Shown: positions 21,050-31,273 of the stretch, piece after piece | How positions within the stretch are numbered: position 1 is the stretch's first letter | Layout: every line of letters starts with the position of its first letter | Assembly: GCF_030732065.1 (NCBI RefSeq) | Contig: NZ_JAVBHX010000015.1 | Span: 1 to 52,940 of the forward strand | Length of the DNA: 52,940 bases | Direction: 5' to 3' | Source: Oceanimonas aquatica | GTDB lineage: Bacteria > Pseudomonadota > Gammaproteobacteria > Enterobacterales > Aeromonadaceae | Program-made: the position numbers and the translations under genes | The notes under the pieces: generated by a model | The model's input: the letters and a program-made list of their open reading frames with translations, nothing else | Databases searched by the model: none | What the model was told of the DNA's origin: nothing

Positions 21050-22336
21050 TCAATCGCTTATAAAGCCTTCCAGTTGCTCACCTTCCTGTTTGAGCAGACG
21101 ATGCCAGTCGGCCTGCTGCAAACGTATATCCACCACAAACTCGCCCTGCTCTCCAAAAGACTCGGCGACGATGCCATTGAGCGCATAAAGCCGGCTGCGC
21201 AACCGTGACGCCGAGGGCGGCAGGGTCAAACGGTGCTCAACCAGAGTACCGGCCAGCAATTCGTTCAGTGCATCCAGCAGACCGTCGATTCCGAGTCCTT
21301 GTTGCGCCGACACCCATACTGATCTGGGTCTGCCTTCGTCGTCCCGCTCAATACGGGGCGCAGGCGGGTCGAGCTTGTCGATCTTGTTGAACACCATCAA
21401 TACCGGAATTTCGTCAGCCTCGATCTGCTCGAGTACCGAGTTAACCTCATCGATGTTGTCCCGCATCTGTTCGTCGGCGCAGTCCACCACATGCAGCAGC
21501 AGATCCGCGTCCCGGGTTTCCTGCAGGGTCGCCTTGAAGGCTGCCACCAGATCGTGAGGCAGATGACGAATAAAGCCCACTGTGTCGGCCAGAATGGCAG
21601 GGCCGGCATCGGGCAGCTCAATCTTGCGCAGGGTGGGATCCAGGGTTGCGAACAGCTGATCCGCCGCGTACACATCGGACTCGGTCAAGCGGTTGAACAG
21701 GGTCGACTTGCCGGCGTTGGTGTAGCCCACCAGTGACAAGGTGGGGATCTCGTTGCGCTGGCGTGCCCGTCGCCCCTGCTCCCGCTGACGGGAGACCTTT
21801 TCAAGACGCTTCTGAATGTACTTGATGCGCTCGCGCAGCAGACGGCGGTCGGTTTCCAGCTGGGTTTCACCCGGGCCGCGCAGGCCGATACCGCCCTTTT
21901 GCCGCTCGAGGTGGGTCCAGCCCCGCACCAGCCGGGTGGACAGGTGACGCAGCTGCGCCAGCTCTACCTGCAGCTTGCCCTCGTGAGTACGGGCGCGCTG
22001 GGCGAAGATGTCGAGGATCAGGCCAGTGCGGTCGAGTACCCGGCACTTGACCTCCCGCTCCAGGTTACGTTCCTGAGCCGGAGACAGACTGTGGTTGAAG
22101 ATCACCACATCGGCCTGATGCATCTGCACCAGCGACGCCAGCTCGTCCACCTTGCCGGTGCCGATAAAGAACTTGGACTGGGGCGCCGCCCGACTGGAGG
22201 TCACCACCGCACAGGTGGTCACGCCGGCGGAATCCGCCAGCAGTTCCAGCTCTTCGAGATCTTCCCGTTCGCTGTCGTCGGTAAAATTGATATGAACCAA
22301 AATGGCGGACTCGCCACCCTGATAACGCTCAAACAA
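21050..22336 (-). CDS. hflX: Ribosome-splitting GTPase HflX
   Basis: HflX binds the 50S subunit and splits stalled 70S ribosomes under stress. It is 428 aa. The N-terminal domain has KFFIGTGKVDEL and FNHSLSPAQERNLE, followed by the RGPGETQLETDRR linker. The G domain has G1 GYTNAGKST, G3 DTVGF and G4 NKIDK. The start is TTG, supported by a strong GGAGGA six bases upstream (22343-22348) and by the conserved family N-terminus MFERY. The rare start codon may limit expression relative to hfq. Confidence 0.95.
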   Translation of the reverse strand: MFERYQGGESAILVHINFTDDSEREDLEELELLADSAGVTTCAVVTSSRAAPQSKFFIGTGKVDELASLVQMHQADVVIFNHSLSPAQERNLEREVKCRVLDRTGLILDIFAQRARTHEGKLQVELAQLRHLSTRLVRGWTHLERQKGGIGLRGPGETQLETDRRLLRERIKYIQKRLEKVSRQREQGRRARQRNEIPTLSLVGYTNAGKSTLFNRLTESDVYAADQLFATLDPTLRKIELPDAGPAILADTVGFIRHLPHDLVAAFKATLQETRDADLLLHVVDCADEQMRDNIDEVNSVLEQIEADEIPVLMVFNKIDKLDPPAPRIERDDEGRPRSVWVSAQQGLGIDGLLDALNELLAGTLVEHRLTLPPSASRLRSRLYALNGIVAESFGEQGEFVVDIRLQQADWHRLLKQEGEQLEGFISD

Positions 22337-22405
22337 GGTGTGTCCTCCGTAGTGTGGCCGGCATGGTCACGGCATGGCCGCGATGTTGACGAGATGAAAT
22401 CAGGC

Positions 22406-23640
<1,235 letters not shown>

Positions 23641-23651
<11 letters not shown>

Positions 23652-25437
23652 GTGTCCACCTGTTCAGTTGTGGTTCCAGATCCACCGGACACATAAAGTC
23701 CGGTGGAGTGTCATTCAGTTCGAGTGCTATTTGCTGCCACAGCGCCACGGCCAGGCGCCAGCTCCAGTCCTCGTTCGGGACGGCCTGCTGCGTCAGCCAC
23801 TGACAAAGGGCCTCGGGCCGGCGGGCGTCCTCCCGCTCCAGCCGCGCCAGCAGCTCGGGAAACAACCGGGCCAGATCCGCATGCCGCAGTGGCTGAGGCA
23901 CCCGGGTCAGAATAATGGTGTCGCCGGGACCGGTTTTCAACTCAATGCCCAGCTTTTGCAGCAGGGGGCCATGGGTATTCAGCAGTTCACCCTGCTCTGC
24001 CGGCAAGGACAACCGGATGGGCAACAGCAAGGGCTGGGGCGTCAGCCCCTGCTGCCAGGCCGCCAGCAGTTCGCGGCCATTGAGCCAGGCCCGGGCCCGG
24101 TTGAGCTCGCACAGCCACAGCCGCTCTTGATACAGCACCACCAGCACCCGCTCCCGCTGCAGCAGCAGCGGACCATCGGCAGGCGCCTCTTCGGCCGGCG
24201 TTGCCGCCGGCATGGCAACCGGTGGTTTCGGGTCCTCGGTGCCGGGCAATGTGGTCATCAGGCGGTCGAGCCCTTGCCATTGCCGCTGACTGATACCGCT
24301 GTCGCGAGTCCGTTCTGATCCGCGGCCATAGCCGTGGCCGGCGGGCGCGTAACGGGGAGCAGATGTCGGGGAAGCTGGCTCACAGGCTTCGGCCTCGTAG
24401 CCGGCATCCGGCTCGCCGGCCGAGGCCGGCGGGGCGCTGTGTTCATGGGCCAGAGTCTGGTGCAGCACCTGGTAGATAAAGTCGTGTACCAGCCGGGCCT
24501 GATGAAAGCGCACTTCATGCTTGGCCGGGTGCACGTTCACATCCACTTCCCGCGCATCCAGTTCAAGGTACAGCACAAAGGCGCCGTGGCCTTCGGCCGG
24601 CAGCCCCTCGCTATAGGCCTGACGCACCGCATGATTGAGCAGCTTGTCACGCATCATGCGGCCGTTAACGTAGGTGTATTGCAGATCGGGCTGGGCCCGG
24701 GCCGCCGAAGGCGGCGCCAGCCAGCCCCACAGCCGCAGGCCGTGGTGCTCGCTGTCGAACTTGAGTGCCGAGTTCACAAAAGCCGGGCCGCATACCGCCG
24801 CCAGCCGCTTGTCCTGCTGGGACGGCAGCTTGCCGGCACGGTACTGGCGCACCGGCTTGCCGTTGTGGCGCAGGGTAATGTTGACATCAAAGCGGCTGAG
24901 AGCGATGCGACGCAATACTTCATCGATATGGCCAAACTCGGTTTTTTCGGTGCGCAGAAAGCGCCGCCGGGCCGGCGTATTGAAGAACAGATCGCTGACC
25001 TCCAGGGTGGTGCCCACCGGGTGGGACGCCGGCTGCAACTGCACCGCCATGTCCCGGCCCTCGGCCATGGCCTGCCAGGCCTGCTCCTGTTCGGCGGTGC
25101 GGGAGGTCAGCACCAGCCGAGATACCGAGCTGATGGAGGCCAGCGCCTCACCGCGAAAACCGAGGCTCAGTATCGCCTCCAGATCTTCCAGCGTGCTGAC
25201 CTTGGAGGTGGCATGACGGGACAACGCCAGAGTCAGTTCGTCCTTGCCGATGCCGCTGCCGTTGTCACGAATGCGGATCAGCTTGGCGCCGCCCTTTTCA
25301 ATGTCCACCTCGATACGGGTGGCCCCCGCGTCCAGGCTGTTTTCCACCAGCTCTTTCACCACAGAAGCAGGTCGCTCCACCACTTCGCCGGCGGCAATCT
25401 GGTTGGCCAGCCGGGCCGGCAGAATTTGTATCGCCAT
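23641..25437 (-). CDS. mutL: DNA mismatch repair protein MutL
   Basis: MutL couples MutS mismatch recognition to MutH and UvrD. It is 598 aa (E. coli 615). The GHKL ATPase domain starts [20 protein letters not shown], with the catalytic Glu in [15 protein letters not shown], then [13 protein letters not shown] and [14 protein letters not shown] Pro/Ala/Glu-rich linker (about 335-400) leads to the MutL C-terminal dimerisation domain. No endonuclease DQHAxxExxxxE motif is seen, as expected in a dam/mutH lineage. It starts 1 bp after amiB. Confidence 0.97.
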
Positions 25438-25438
25438 G

Positions 25439-26755
25439 TCAGCTTCCCGGTATGTTCAGCACCTGCCCCACGCGCACCACGTCCGACCTCAGATCGTTGT
25501 GGCCCTTGATGCGCCGCACCGACACGCCGTAGCGCCGGGCGATCACCGACAGGCTTTCTCCGCTTTTCACCGTGTGGCGAATGGCTTTGCCAGGGGCGGC
25601 GCTGGCCGCCATCATGGTGCCGTTGGGCGGATTCTGGCGGTAATAGGACTTGACCCCGTTAAACAGTGCCCGGGCAATTTTTTGCTGGTGAGCGGCACTG
25701 TTCAGCAGGCGCTCCTCGTGGGGGTTGGAAATAAAGCCCGCCTCGATCAGCAGCGAGGGAATATCCGGGGACTTGAGCACCGCCAGACTGGCGTGCTCGG
25801 GCTTGCGCTTGTGCATCCGCACGACCTTGGCCATTTCCGATAAAATATGCTCGCTGATGGCATAACTGTCGGCCCGGGACTTGTCCATCGACAGGTCGAG
25901 GAAAGTACGGGTGAGGTAGGGGTTGCCGTCGGTCTGGGAGATCACTTCGCCCACACCGCCCAGCAGCTCCGACTGACGCTCCTGCTTCTCCAGCCAGCCG
26001 GCCATTTCCCGGTTGGCCCGGTTGGACGACAACAGCCATACCGAGGCGCCCCGCGGGCCCTGATTGGCCACACTGTCGGCGTGAATGGACAGCAGCAGAT
26101 CGGCCCTGGCCTTGCGGGCGATTTCCGAGCGCTTGTTGAGGTTAACGTAATAGTCGCCGGTGCGGGTCAGCACGGCGCGCATACCCGGCTCCTTGTTAAT
26201 GAGATCAGCCAGCTTGCGGGAGATGGCCAGGGTCACGTGCTTTTCCCGGTTCTTTTTCGGCCCGATGGCCCCCGGGTCCTCACCGCCGTGACCGGCGTCC
26301 ACCGCCACCACCAGCTCACGCAGCCCCGCCGGCGCCAGCTTGCGCTCGGCGGGTGCGGGCTTGCGGCTCTGATCCTGATAGGGCAGATCGATCACCAGCC
26401 GGTGACCGTAATTGCCGGCCGGTGCCAGCGGAAAGACCACGGGACTGGCAGACGCCTTGAGCTCAAACACCAGCCGGGTGCTACCGGCCCGCGGCGGTTT
26501 GCTGTCGCGAATGCGGGTGATCAGTTCACTGCTGTTCTTGATGGCGGCAAAATTGACCCGGTTTTGAGTCTGCTCCAGATCCACCACCAGCCGGTGCGGG
26601 CCGCTCAGCATGAAATGATCAAAACGGGGCGAGGCCTGCATGTCGAGCACGATGCGAGTATTGTCGGGCGACGGCCAGATGCGAATGCCTTCCAGCTGGT
26701 TGGCCCAGGCACTGACGGAGCACAACAGACAAAACAGGGTCAGCAGGACTCTCAT
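25439..26755 (-). CDS. amiB: N-acetylmuramoyl-L-alanine amidase AmiB
   Basis: AmiB cleaves septal peptidoglycan during daughter cell separation and is activated by EnvC. The chosen ATG gives 438 aa with a signal peptide [18 protein letters not shown]. The AMIN domain follows ([17 protein letters not shown]). Amidase_3 has the zinc site [24 protein letters not shown] and [13 protein letters not shown]. One C-terminal LysM repeat ([18 protein letters not shown]) binds glycan. The start overlaps the tsaE stop (ATGA). The order tsaE-amiB-mutL is the E. coli order. Confidence 0.96.
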   Translation of the reverse strand: MRVLLTLFCLLCSVSAWANQLEGIRIWPSPDNTRIVLDMQASPRFDHFMLSGPHRLVVDLEQTQNRVNFAAIKNSSELITRIRDSKPPRAGSTRLVFELKASASPVVFPLAPAGNYGHRLVIDLPYQDQSRKPAPAERKLAPAGLRELVVAVDAGHGGEDPGAIGPKKNREKHVTLAISRKLADLINKEPGMRAVLTRTGDYYVNLNKRSEIARKARADLLLSIHADSVANQGPRGASVWLLSSNRANREMAGWLEKQERQSELLGGVGEVISQTDGNPYLTRTFLDLSMDKSRADSYAISEHILSEMAKVVRMHKRKPEHASLAVLKSPDIPSLLIEAGFISNPHEERLLNSAAHQQKIARALFNGVKSYYRQNPPNGTMMAASAAPGKAIRHTVKSGESLSVIARRYGVSVRRIKGHNDLRSDVVRVGQVLNIPGS

Positions 26756-27225
26756 GCTTGCACCGCCTGCAAGAGTTTCCGGCCGGTGTCGGTGTGGGCC
26801 TCCAGCAAAGCCCGGCGGGCCTCGCCATCGTAGCTCAGGGTAATGTCCAGATCCGGGCTTGGCAGCATGCCTGCTCCCCGCTCCGGCCACTCCACCAGGC
26901 ACAGGCTGTGGTCGGTGAAATAATCGCGAATACCCATGTATTCCAGCTCTTCCGGATCCGCCAGGCGGTAAAGATCAAAATGATAAATGGCGCGATCGCC
27001 AAACTGGTAGGGCTCCACCAGGGTGTAGGTAGGGCTTTTCACCTTGCCCTGGTGACCAAGGCCTTGAATCACGCCGCGGCTGAAGGTGGTTTTGCCCGCG
27101 CCCAGCTCACCGTGCAAAAAAATGACACAGGCATCGTTGCCGCTGCGGGCCAGGGCTCCACCCAGCGCCAGGGTGGCCGCTTCATCGGCCAGAGTCAGGG
27201 TCAGGCTTGTTGTTGTCATGTTCAT
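26752..27225 (-). CDS. tsaE: tRNA t6A biosynthesis ATPase TsaE
   Basis: TsaE works with TsaB, TsaC and TsaD to form threonylcarbamoyladenosine at tRNA A37. The chosen start gives 157 aa (E. coli 153); a second ATG two codons later (27219) is equally possible. The Walker A is in [35 protein letters not shown] and [10 protein letters not shown] are family signatures. The gene starts about 44 nt inside the 3' end of nnr, so it is translationally coupled. Confidence 0.95.
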   Translation of the reverse strand: MNMTTTSLTLTLADEAATLALGGALARSGNDACVIFLHGELGAGKTTFSRGVIQGLGHQGKVKSPTYTLVEPYQFGDRAIYHFDLYRLADPEELEYMGIRDYFTDHSLCLVEWPERGAGMLPSPDLDITLSYDGEARRALLEAHTDTGRKLLQAVQA

Positions 27226-28699
27226 CCGTTCGATTAATAAGGCTTCTAATGGGTGTAAGCAAGTCCGATGCCAGCATGCCGACCATGCCAAAGCCGGCGG
27301 CGACATCACCGGCCCGGGCATGCAGGCATACCCCCAGCCGGGCCGCGGCTTCAGGGGCCAGGCCCTGGGCCAGAAAGGCGCCGATTATACCAGATAACAA
27401 ATCGCCCATGCCTCCCGACGCCATGCCCGGATTGCCGTGAGGGCACAGGGCCAGGCCATCATCACCGGCAATCAGACTGCCGGCGCCCTTGAGGACCACA
27501 ACGGCGCCGGTTTGTTCCCGCAATTGCCGCACCGCATCCAGCCGGTTGCTTTCAACCTCGGCGACGGAGCAACCCAGCAGGGCCGCCGCTTCCCCCGAAT
27601 GGGGCGTAATCACGGCCCGGGCAGGCGCCTTGCCCTTCAGCAGGTGCAGGGCATCGGCGTCGATCACCATGGGTTTGCCGGCATGCATCGCCGCCGCCAG
27701 CAACGTGTGGCTCCAGTCGTCCCGGCCCAGGCCCGGGCCCAGCACCAGGGCATCGGCCCAATCCCACTGGTCAAATCCCGGAAAGACGGCGGTCATCAGC
27801 TCGGGCCGGGTCAGGTTGAGTAACTGCACATGCTCGGGGTGGCTTACCAGCCGCACCAGTCCGGTACCGCAACGCAAGGCCGCTTCCCCCGCCAGACGAA
27901 TGGCGCCGCTCATGCCGGCATGGCCGCCGGCCACCAGCAGCCGGCCCGTTTCTCCCTTGTGAGCACCGCGCCGGCGCCCGGGCAGAAACGCCCGCTGTGA
28001 TTGCCAGTGCAGCAGTTGCATGGCCGGTGTCTGTTCCAGCCGGTGCTGAATGCCGAGATCCGCCAGCCACACCCGGCCGCATACGTCGGGTCCCCGGCCG
28101 GTCAGCAGGCCGGTCTTGAGGCCGACAAAGCTGATGGTGGTCTCCGCCGCCACCGCCTCGGCGGGAATGCAGCCAGTGTCGGCACACAGGCCGGACGGCA
28201 GATCCACCGCCAGCACCGGCACGCCCAGCCGGTTGATGGCGGCAATATGCTGCCTGGCCGGCTCTCTGGGCTCGCCGCTGAGACCGGTGCCGAGCAGGGC
28301 ATCGATCACCAGATCCGGCTGGCCCTGCAGGGCTCCCAGGGTCTCAATAGCGCCACCGTCGGCCCGGTAGTGATCCCGGGCGGTAGCGGCGTCCCCGGTC
28401 AGGGCCTCGGCGTCCCCCATCTGCACCAGCTGCACGCGAATACCGGCCGCCCGGGCCAACCGCGCCACCACATAGCCGTCGCCACCGTTATTACCGCCGC
28501 CACAAAACACCCACCAGTGGCGGGCATCGGGCCATTGCCGCCGGGCCAGTTCAAAGGCCGCCAGGCCGGCCCGGGACATCAGCTCAAACATGGCCATGCC
28601 CATGGCGGCGGCGGCCTGCCGTTCACCCAGCTTGATCTGCTCCAGCAGCCAGAGCCCTTGTGTTAGAATATGGGGCTTTTCCAGACCGGTAATGCTCAT
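27182..28699 (-). CDS. nnr: Bifunctional NAD(P)H-hydrate epimerase/dehydratase Nnr
   Basis: Nnr repairs hydrated NAD(P)H: the N-terminal domain epimerises and the C-terminal domain dehydrates with ADP. It is 505 aa from the chosen ATG; a GTG two codons upstream is an alternative. The YjeF-N domain has [16 protein letters not shown] and [10 protein letters not shown]. The C-terminal kinase-like domain has [37 protein letters not shown] and [15 protein letters not shown]. Its start codon overlaps the divergent queG start codon on the other strand, so their 5' ends interleave. It is the first gene of the long leftward cluster to hflC. Confidence 0.95.
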   Translation of the reverse strand: MSITGLEKPHILTQGLWLLEQIKLGERQAAAAMGMAMFELMSRAGLAAFELARRQWPDARHWWVFCGGGNNGGDGYVVARLARAAGIRVQLVQMGDAEALTGDAATARDHYRADGGAIETLGALQGQPDLVIDALLGTGLSGEPREPARQHIAAINRLGVPVLAVDLPSGLCADTGCIPAEAVAAETTISFVGLKTGLLTGRGPDVCGRVWLADLGIQHRLEQTPAMQLLHWQSQRAFLPGRRRGAHKGETGRLLVAGGHAGMSGAIRLAGEAALRCGTGLVRLVSHPEHVQLLNLTRPELMTAVFPGFDQWDWADALVLGPGLGRDDWSHTLLAAAMHAGKPMVIDADALHLLKGKAPARAVITPHSGEAAALLGCSVAEVESNRLDAVRQLREQTGAVVVLKGAGSLIAGDDGLALCPHGNPGMASGGMGDLLSGIIGAFLAQGLAPEAAARLGVCLHARAGDVAAGFGMVGMLASDLLTPIRSLINRTDEHDNNKPDPDSGR

Positions 28700-29828
28700 G
28701 ACCACTCCCGATTTCGATGCATTGGCTCACGATATCAAGCTCTGGGCGGCAGAGCTAGGCTTTGACCAGGCCGGCATTACCGGTACCGATCTGTCCGCAC
28801 ACGAGCCCCAACTGGCCGACTGGCTGGCGAAAGGCTACCACGGCGAGATGGACTACATGGCCCGCCATGGCATGATGCGTGCCCGCCCCCATGAGCTGCT
28901 ACCGGGCACGCTCAGGGTGATTTCGGTGCGCATGAATTACCTGCCAGAACATGCCGCCATCGCCCATGTGCTGAGTGATCCGGAAAAAGGCTATATCAGC
29001 CGCTATGCCCTTGGGCGGGATTACCACAAGGTGCTGCGCAACCGGCTGAAGAAACTGGCGGACAAAATTGCCGAGCGGGCCGATGGTCTCGTGGCTCGCC
29101 CCTTTGTGGACTCGGCGCCGGTGCTGGAGCGCCCGCTGGCGACCAATGCCGGTCTGGGCTGGACCGGCAAGCACTCCCTGGTGATTAACCGCGAGCAGGG
29201 CTCCTTCTTTTTTCTGGGGGAGCTGCTGGTCAACCTGCCACTGCCGGTGGATGTGCCGGAGCAGGAAGAAGGCTGCGGCCACTGCGTGGCCTGCCTGACC
29301 ATCTGCCCCACTCAGGCCATTGTTGAGCCCTATGTGGTGGATGCCCGCCGCTGCATTTCCTACCTCACCATTGAGCTGGACGGCCCCATTCCGGAAGAAT
29401 TCCGCCCACTGATGGGCAACCGCATTTACGGTTGTGATGACTGCCAGCTCATCTGTCCCTGGAACCGCTTTGCCAATGCCAGTAAAGAGCCGGACTTTGC
29501 CCCCCGGGAGCAGTTGCATGCACCGCAACTGCTTGAGCTGTTTGACTGGAGCGAGGCCCATTTTCTGAAAATGACCGAGGGCAGCCCCATTCGCCGCATT
29601 GGCCACCGCCGCTGGCTGCGTAACCTCGCCGTGGCCCTGGGCAACGCGCCGGCCAGCCCGACGGTAGTGTTTGCCCTGGAGCAAAAACGCAATAAGGTGG
29701 ATGACATGGTACGGGAGCACATCGACTGGGCGCTGGCACAACAGCAACAAAAGCTGGAACGCCAGGATCGCAAAACCGCCCGGCTGATCCGCGCCGTGGA
29801 CAAGGGCATGCCAGCCCATGCGCGCTGA
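28698..29828 (+). CDS. queG: Epoxyqueuosine reductase QueG
   Basis: QueG is a cobalamin- and iron-sulfur-dependent enzyme catalysing the last step of queuosine synthesis in tRNA. It is 376 aa (E. coli 379) from the ATG matching the family N-terminus ([16 protein letters not shown]). YHGEMDYMARHGMMRARPHE is conserved. Two 4Fe-4S motifs are visible: GCGHCVACLTICP and GCDDCQLICPWN. It lies next to and divergent from nnr as in E. coli. An ATG two codons upstream (28692) is an alternative start. Confidence 0.96.
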   Translation: MTTPDFDALAHDIKLWAAELGFDQAGITGTDLSAHEPQLADWLAKGYHGEMDYMARHGMMRARPHELLPGTLRVISVRMNYLPEHAAIAHVLSDPEKGYISRYALGRDYHKVLRNRLKKLADKIAERADGLVARPFVDSAPVLERPLATNAGLGWTGKHSLVINREQGSFFFLGELLVNLPLPVDVPEQEEGCGHCVACLTICPTQAIVEPYVVDARRCISYLTIELDGPIPEEFRPLMGNRIYGCDDCQLICPWNRFANASKEPDFAPREQLHAPQLLELFDWSEAHFLKMTEGSPIRRIGHRRWLRNLAVALGNAPASPTVVFALEQKRNKVDDMVREHIDWALAQQQQKLERQDRKTARLIRAVDKGMPAHAR

Positions 29829-29895
29829 AGTTTGACTGCCACACACTGGCGCCGCCTGCCAGACCGTGCAATATCGTCGGCCAAAACGCAGTCTG

Positions 29896-29990
29896 CTCCA
29901 CGACACGCTGTGAATACCTCCCTGTACGCTCCTTTACGCCATCCCTGGTGCAAAGGGTCGCTCCGCAGACTCCCCTTTGTCCTCCTTGTT
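29896..29990. repeat. Dispersed intergenic repeat, copy 1
   Basis: A stretch of about 90 bp with GTGAATACCTCCCTGTA, GCCATCCCTG and CCCTTTGTCCTCC is closely similar to one at 37129-37226. Both lie downstream of rightward genes in non-coding DNA. No ORF is supported within it. Confidence 0.7.
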
Positions 29991-30000
29991 CAGGCACAAA

Positions 30001-30025
30001 GAAGCCGACACTGGGTCGGCTTTTT
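30001..30025 (-). terminator. Terminator downstream of tRNA-Gly pseudogene
   Basis: A hairpin AGCCGAC..GTCGGCT, with A-rich sequence on the left for minus-strand transcription and TTTTT on the right. Its stem is nearly the same as in the hairpin at 30125-30153, which suggests a duplicated tRNA-terminator unit. Confidence 0.7.
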
Positions 30026-30030
30026 AATGT

Positions 30031-30120
30031 TGAAGCGTGAAAACAAGATTCGAACTCGCGAGACGACGCGCATCACTCAAACCTCGGCAAGCTTGTGCGT
30101 GACCTTGTGCGAATTCCGTA
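30031..30120 (-). pseudogene. Decayed tRNA-Gly copy
   Basis: On the minus strand this aligns with the intact tRNA-Gly genes to its right. The T-arm and acceptor part (CGCGAGTTCGAATCTTG) is nearly intact. The anticodon region TTGCC is recognisable in AAGCTTGCCGAGG. The 5' part resembles GGAATAGCTCAGC but is scrambled. There is an insertion of about 15 nt in the variable/T-stem region, and the acceptor stem no longer pairs. The anticodon loop cannot form its normal seven bases, so it should be non-functional. Confidence 0.7.
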
Positions 30121-30124
30121 AAGC

Positions 30125-30153
30125 AAAAAGCCGACCCTGAGGTCGGCTTTTTT
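30125..30153 (-). terminator. Terminator of the tRNA-Gly cluster
   Basis: The hairpin AAAAAGCCGACC-CTGA-GGTCGGCTTTTTT lies just downstream of the last intact tRNA-Gly on the minus strand. Confidence 0.85.
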
Positions 30154-30157
30154 AATT

Positions 30158-30233
30158 TGGAGCGGGAAACGAGATTCGAACTCGCGACCCCAACCTTGGC
30201 AAGGTTGTGCTCTACCAGCTGAGCTATTCCCGC
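30158..30233 (-). tRNA. tRNA-Gly(GCC), copy 3 in transcription order
   Basis: A 76-nt cloverleaf with CCA encoded. It starts GCGGGAATAGCTCAGCTGG; the anticodon loop TTGCCAA gives GCC; the T-loop is GTTCGAATC. It is identical to the two copies to its right and very close to E. coli glyVXY, which also sit beside orn and queG. Confidence 0.97.
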
Positions 30234-30284
30234 AGATTTTAACTTGCTTTCAAACACCGGCCTGGTGACCCATGTTTTTCAATT

Positions 30285-30360
30285 TGGAGCGGGAAACGAG
30301 ATTCGAACTCGCGACCCCAACCTTGGCAAGGTTGTGCTCTACCAGCTGAGCTATTCCCGC
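30285..30360 (-). tRNA. tRNA-Gly(GCC), copy 2
   Basis: A 76-nt gene identical to its neighbours, with anticodon GCC and encoded CCA. It is separated from both flanking copies or their equivalent positions by an identical 51-nt spacer. Confidence 0.97.
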
Positions 30361-30411
30361 AGATTTTAACTTGCTTTCAAACACCGGCCTGGTGACCCAT
30401 GTTTTTCAATT

Positions 30412-30487
30412 TGGAGCGGGAAACGAGATTCGAACTCGCGACCCCAACCTTGGCAAGGTTGTGCTCTACCAGCTGAGCTATTCCCGC
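30412..30487 (-). tRNA. tRNA-Gly(GCC), copy 1 (promoter-proximal)
   Basis: A 76-nt gene identical to the other two copies, with anticodon GCC and encoded CCA. It is the first gene after the stable RNA promoter at 30541-30568. Confidence 0.97.
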
Positions 30488-30540
30488 ACTCACCGCAACC
30501 AGTGGCTTGCTTCGCATTTCCCCTTGGCTACGGGAGGCGT

Positions 30541-30568
30541 AGTATAAGCACGCGCCGATCGAATGCAA
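30541..30568 (-). promoter_or_regulatory. Stable RNA promoter of the tRNA-Gly cluster
   Basis: On the minus strand there is -35 TTGCAT (30563-30568), a 16-bp spacer and -10 TATACT (30541-30546), followed by a GC-rich ACGCCTCCC discriminator typical of stringently controlled tRNA promoters. Confidence 0.75.
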
Positions 30569-30615
30569 GCCTTTTTTTGACGGTGATTGCCGACTGCCGA
30601 AAATGTCGCCAGACG

Positions 30616-30639
30616 CACAAAAAGTGCCGGATTCCGGCT
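30616..30639 (-). terminator. Possible terminator of orn
   Basis: On the minus strand, a short hairpin GCCGGA..TCCGGC overlapping the orn stop codon is followed by ACTTTTTG. The stem is only five to six base pairs, so the call is tentative. Confidence 0.4.
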
Positions 30640-31184
30640 TAGATGGTAAACACATGCTGGCGGTAGAACTGCAGTTCGGCAATGGACTCACGAATATCGT
30701 CCAGCGCCTGATGGCTGCCCTTTTTGGTAAATTGCTCCAGCAACGCCGGTTGCCAGCGGCGCACCAGCTCCTTGATGGTGCTCACGTCCACGTTGCGATA
30801 GTGAAAGAAGGCTTCCAGCACCGGCATGTGCCGGGCCAGAAAGCGCCGGTCCTGGCCGATGGAGTTGCCGCACAGGGGCGAGCTGCCTTCCGGCACCCAC
30901 TGGCGCAAAAACGCCAGGGTCTGGGCCACCGCCTGCTCTTCGGTCACTGTGCTGGCCTGCACCCGGGCCACCAGACCGGAGCCGGTGTGAGTACGCACGT
31001 TCCAGTCATCCATTTTGCCAAGTTCGGCCTCGCTCTGGTGAATGGCCAGCACCGGGCCTTCCGCCAGAATGTTCAGCTCCTTGTCGGTGACGATGCTGGC
31101 AATTTCGATAATGCGGTGTTCGTCGGGCTCCAGACCGGTCATTTCCAGATCGATCCACACCAGGTTTTCGGCACTTTGGCTCAT
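30639..31184 (-). CDS. orn: Oligoribonuclease
   Basis: Orn is a 3'-5' exoribonuclease of the DEDDh family that degrades the shortest RNAs, notably dinucleotides such as pGpG from c-di-GMP breakdown. It is 181 aa, the E. coli length. Motifs seen are [20 protein letters not shown] (ExoI), the [12 protein letters not shown] region (ExoII) and [14 protein letters not shown] (ExoIII with catalytic His). It is divergent from rsgA, as in E. coli. Confidence 0.97.
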   Translation of the reverse strand: MSQSAENLVWIDLEMTGLEPDEHRIIEIASIVTDKELNILAEGPVLAIHQSEAELGKMDDWNVRTHTGSGLVARVQASTVTEEQAVAQTLAFLRQWVPEGSSPLCGNSIGQDRRFLARHMPVLEAFFHYRNVDVSTIKELVRRWQPALLEQFTKKGSHQALDDIRESIAELQFYRQHVFTI

Positions 31185-31273
31185 AAGTTGCTTTCCTGCG
31201 GCTTGGCAAATAAGGACAAGGTTGAACGGGAAAGTGTATCATAGCCGGCAGTGAAAACAGGTTCGAGGACAGC

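Larger units (their letters stand above)
30158..30411. repeat. Two exact 127-bp tandem units (tRNA-Gly plus spacer)
   Basis: The units 30158-30284 and 30285-30411 are each one tRNA-Gly gene plus a 51-bp spacer containing ACACCGGCCTGGTGACCC. The third tRNA copy lacks the spacer on its upstream side. The spacers look identical, implying recent duplication or ongoing homogenisation by recombination. Confidence 0.9.

Noticed and set aside
30158-30411. Regularly spaced direct repeats suggestive of a CRISPR-like array
   Set aside because: The repeated unit is a tRNA-Gly gene with a constant spacer. CRISPR spacers would be unique, and no cas genes are present.
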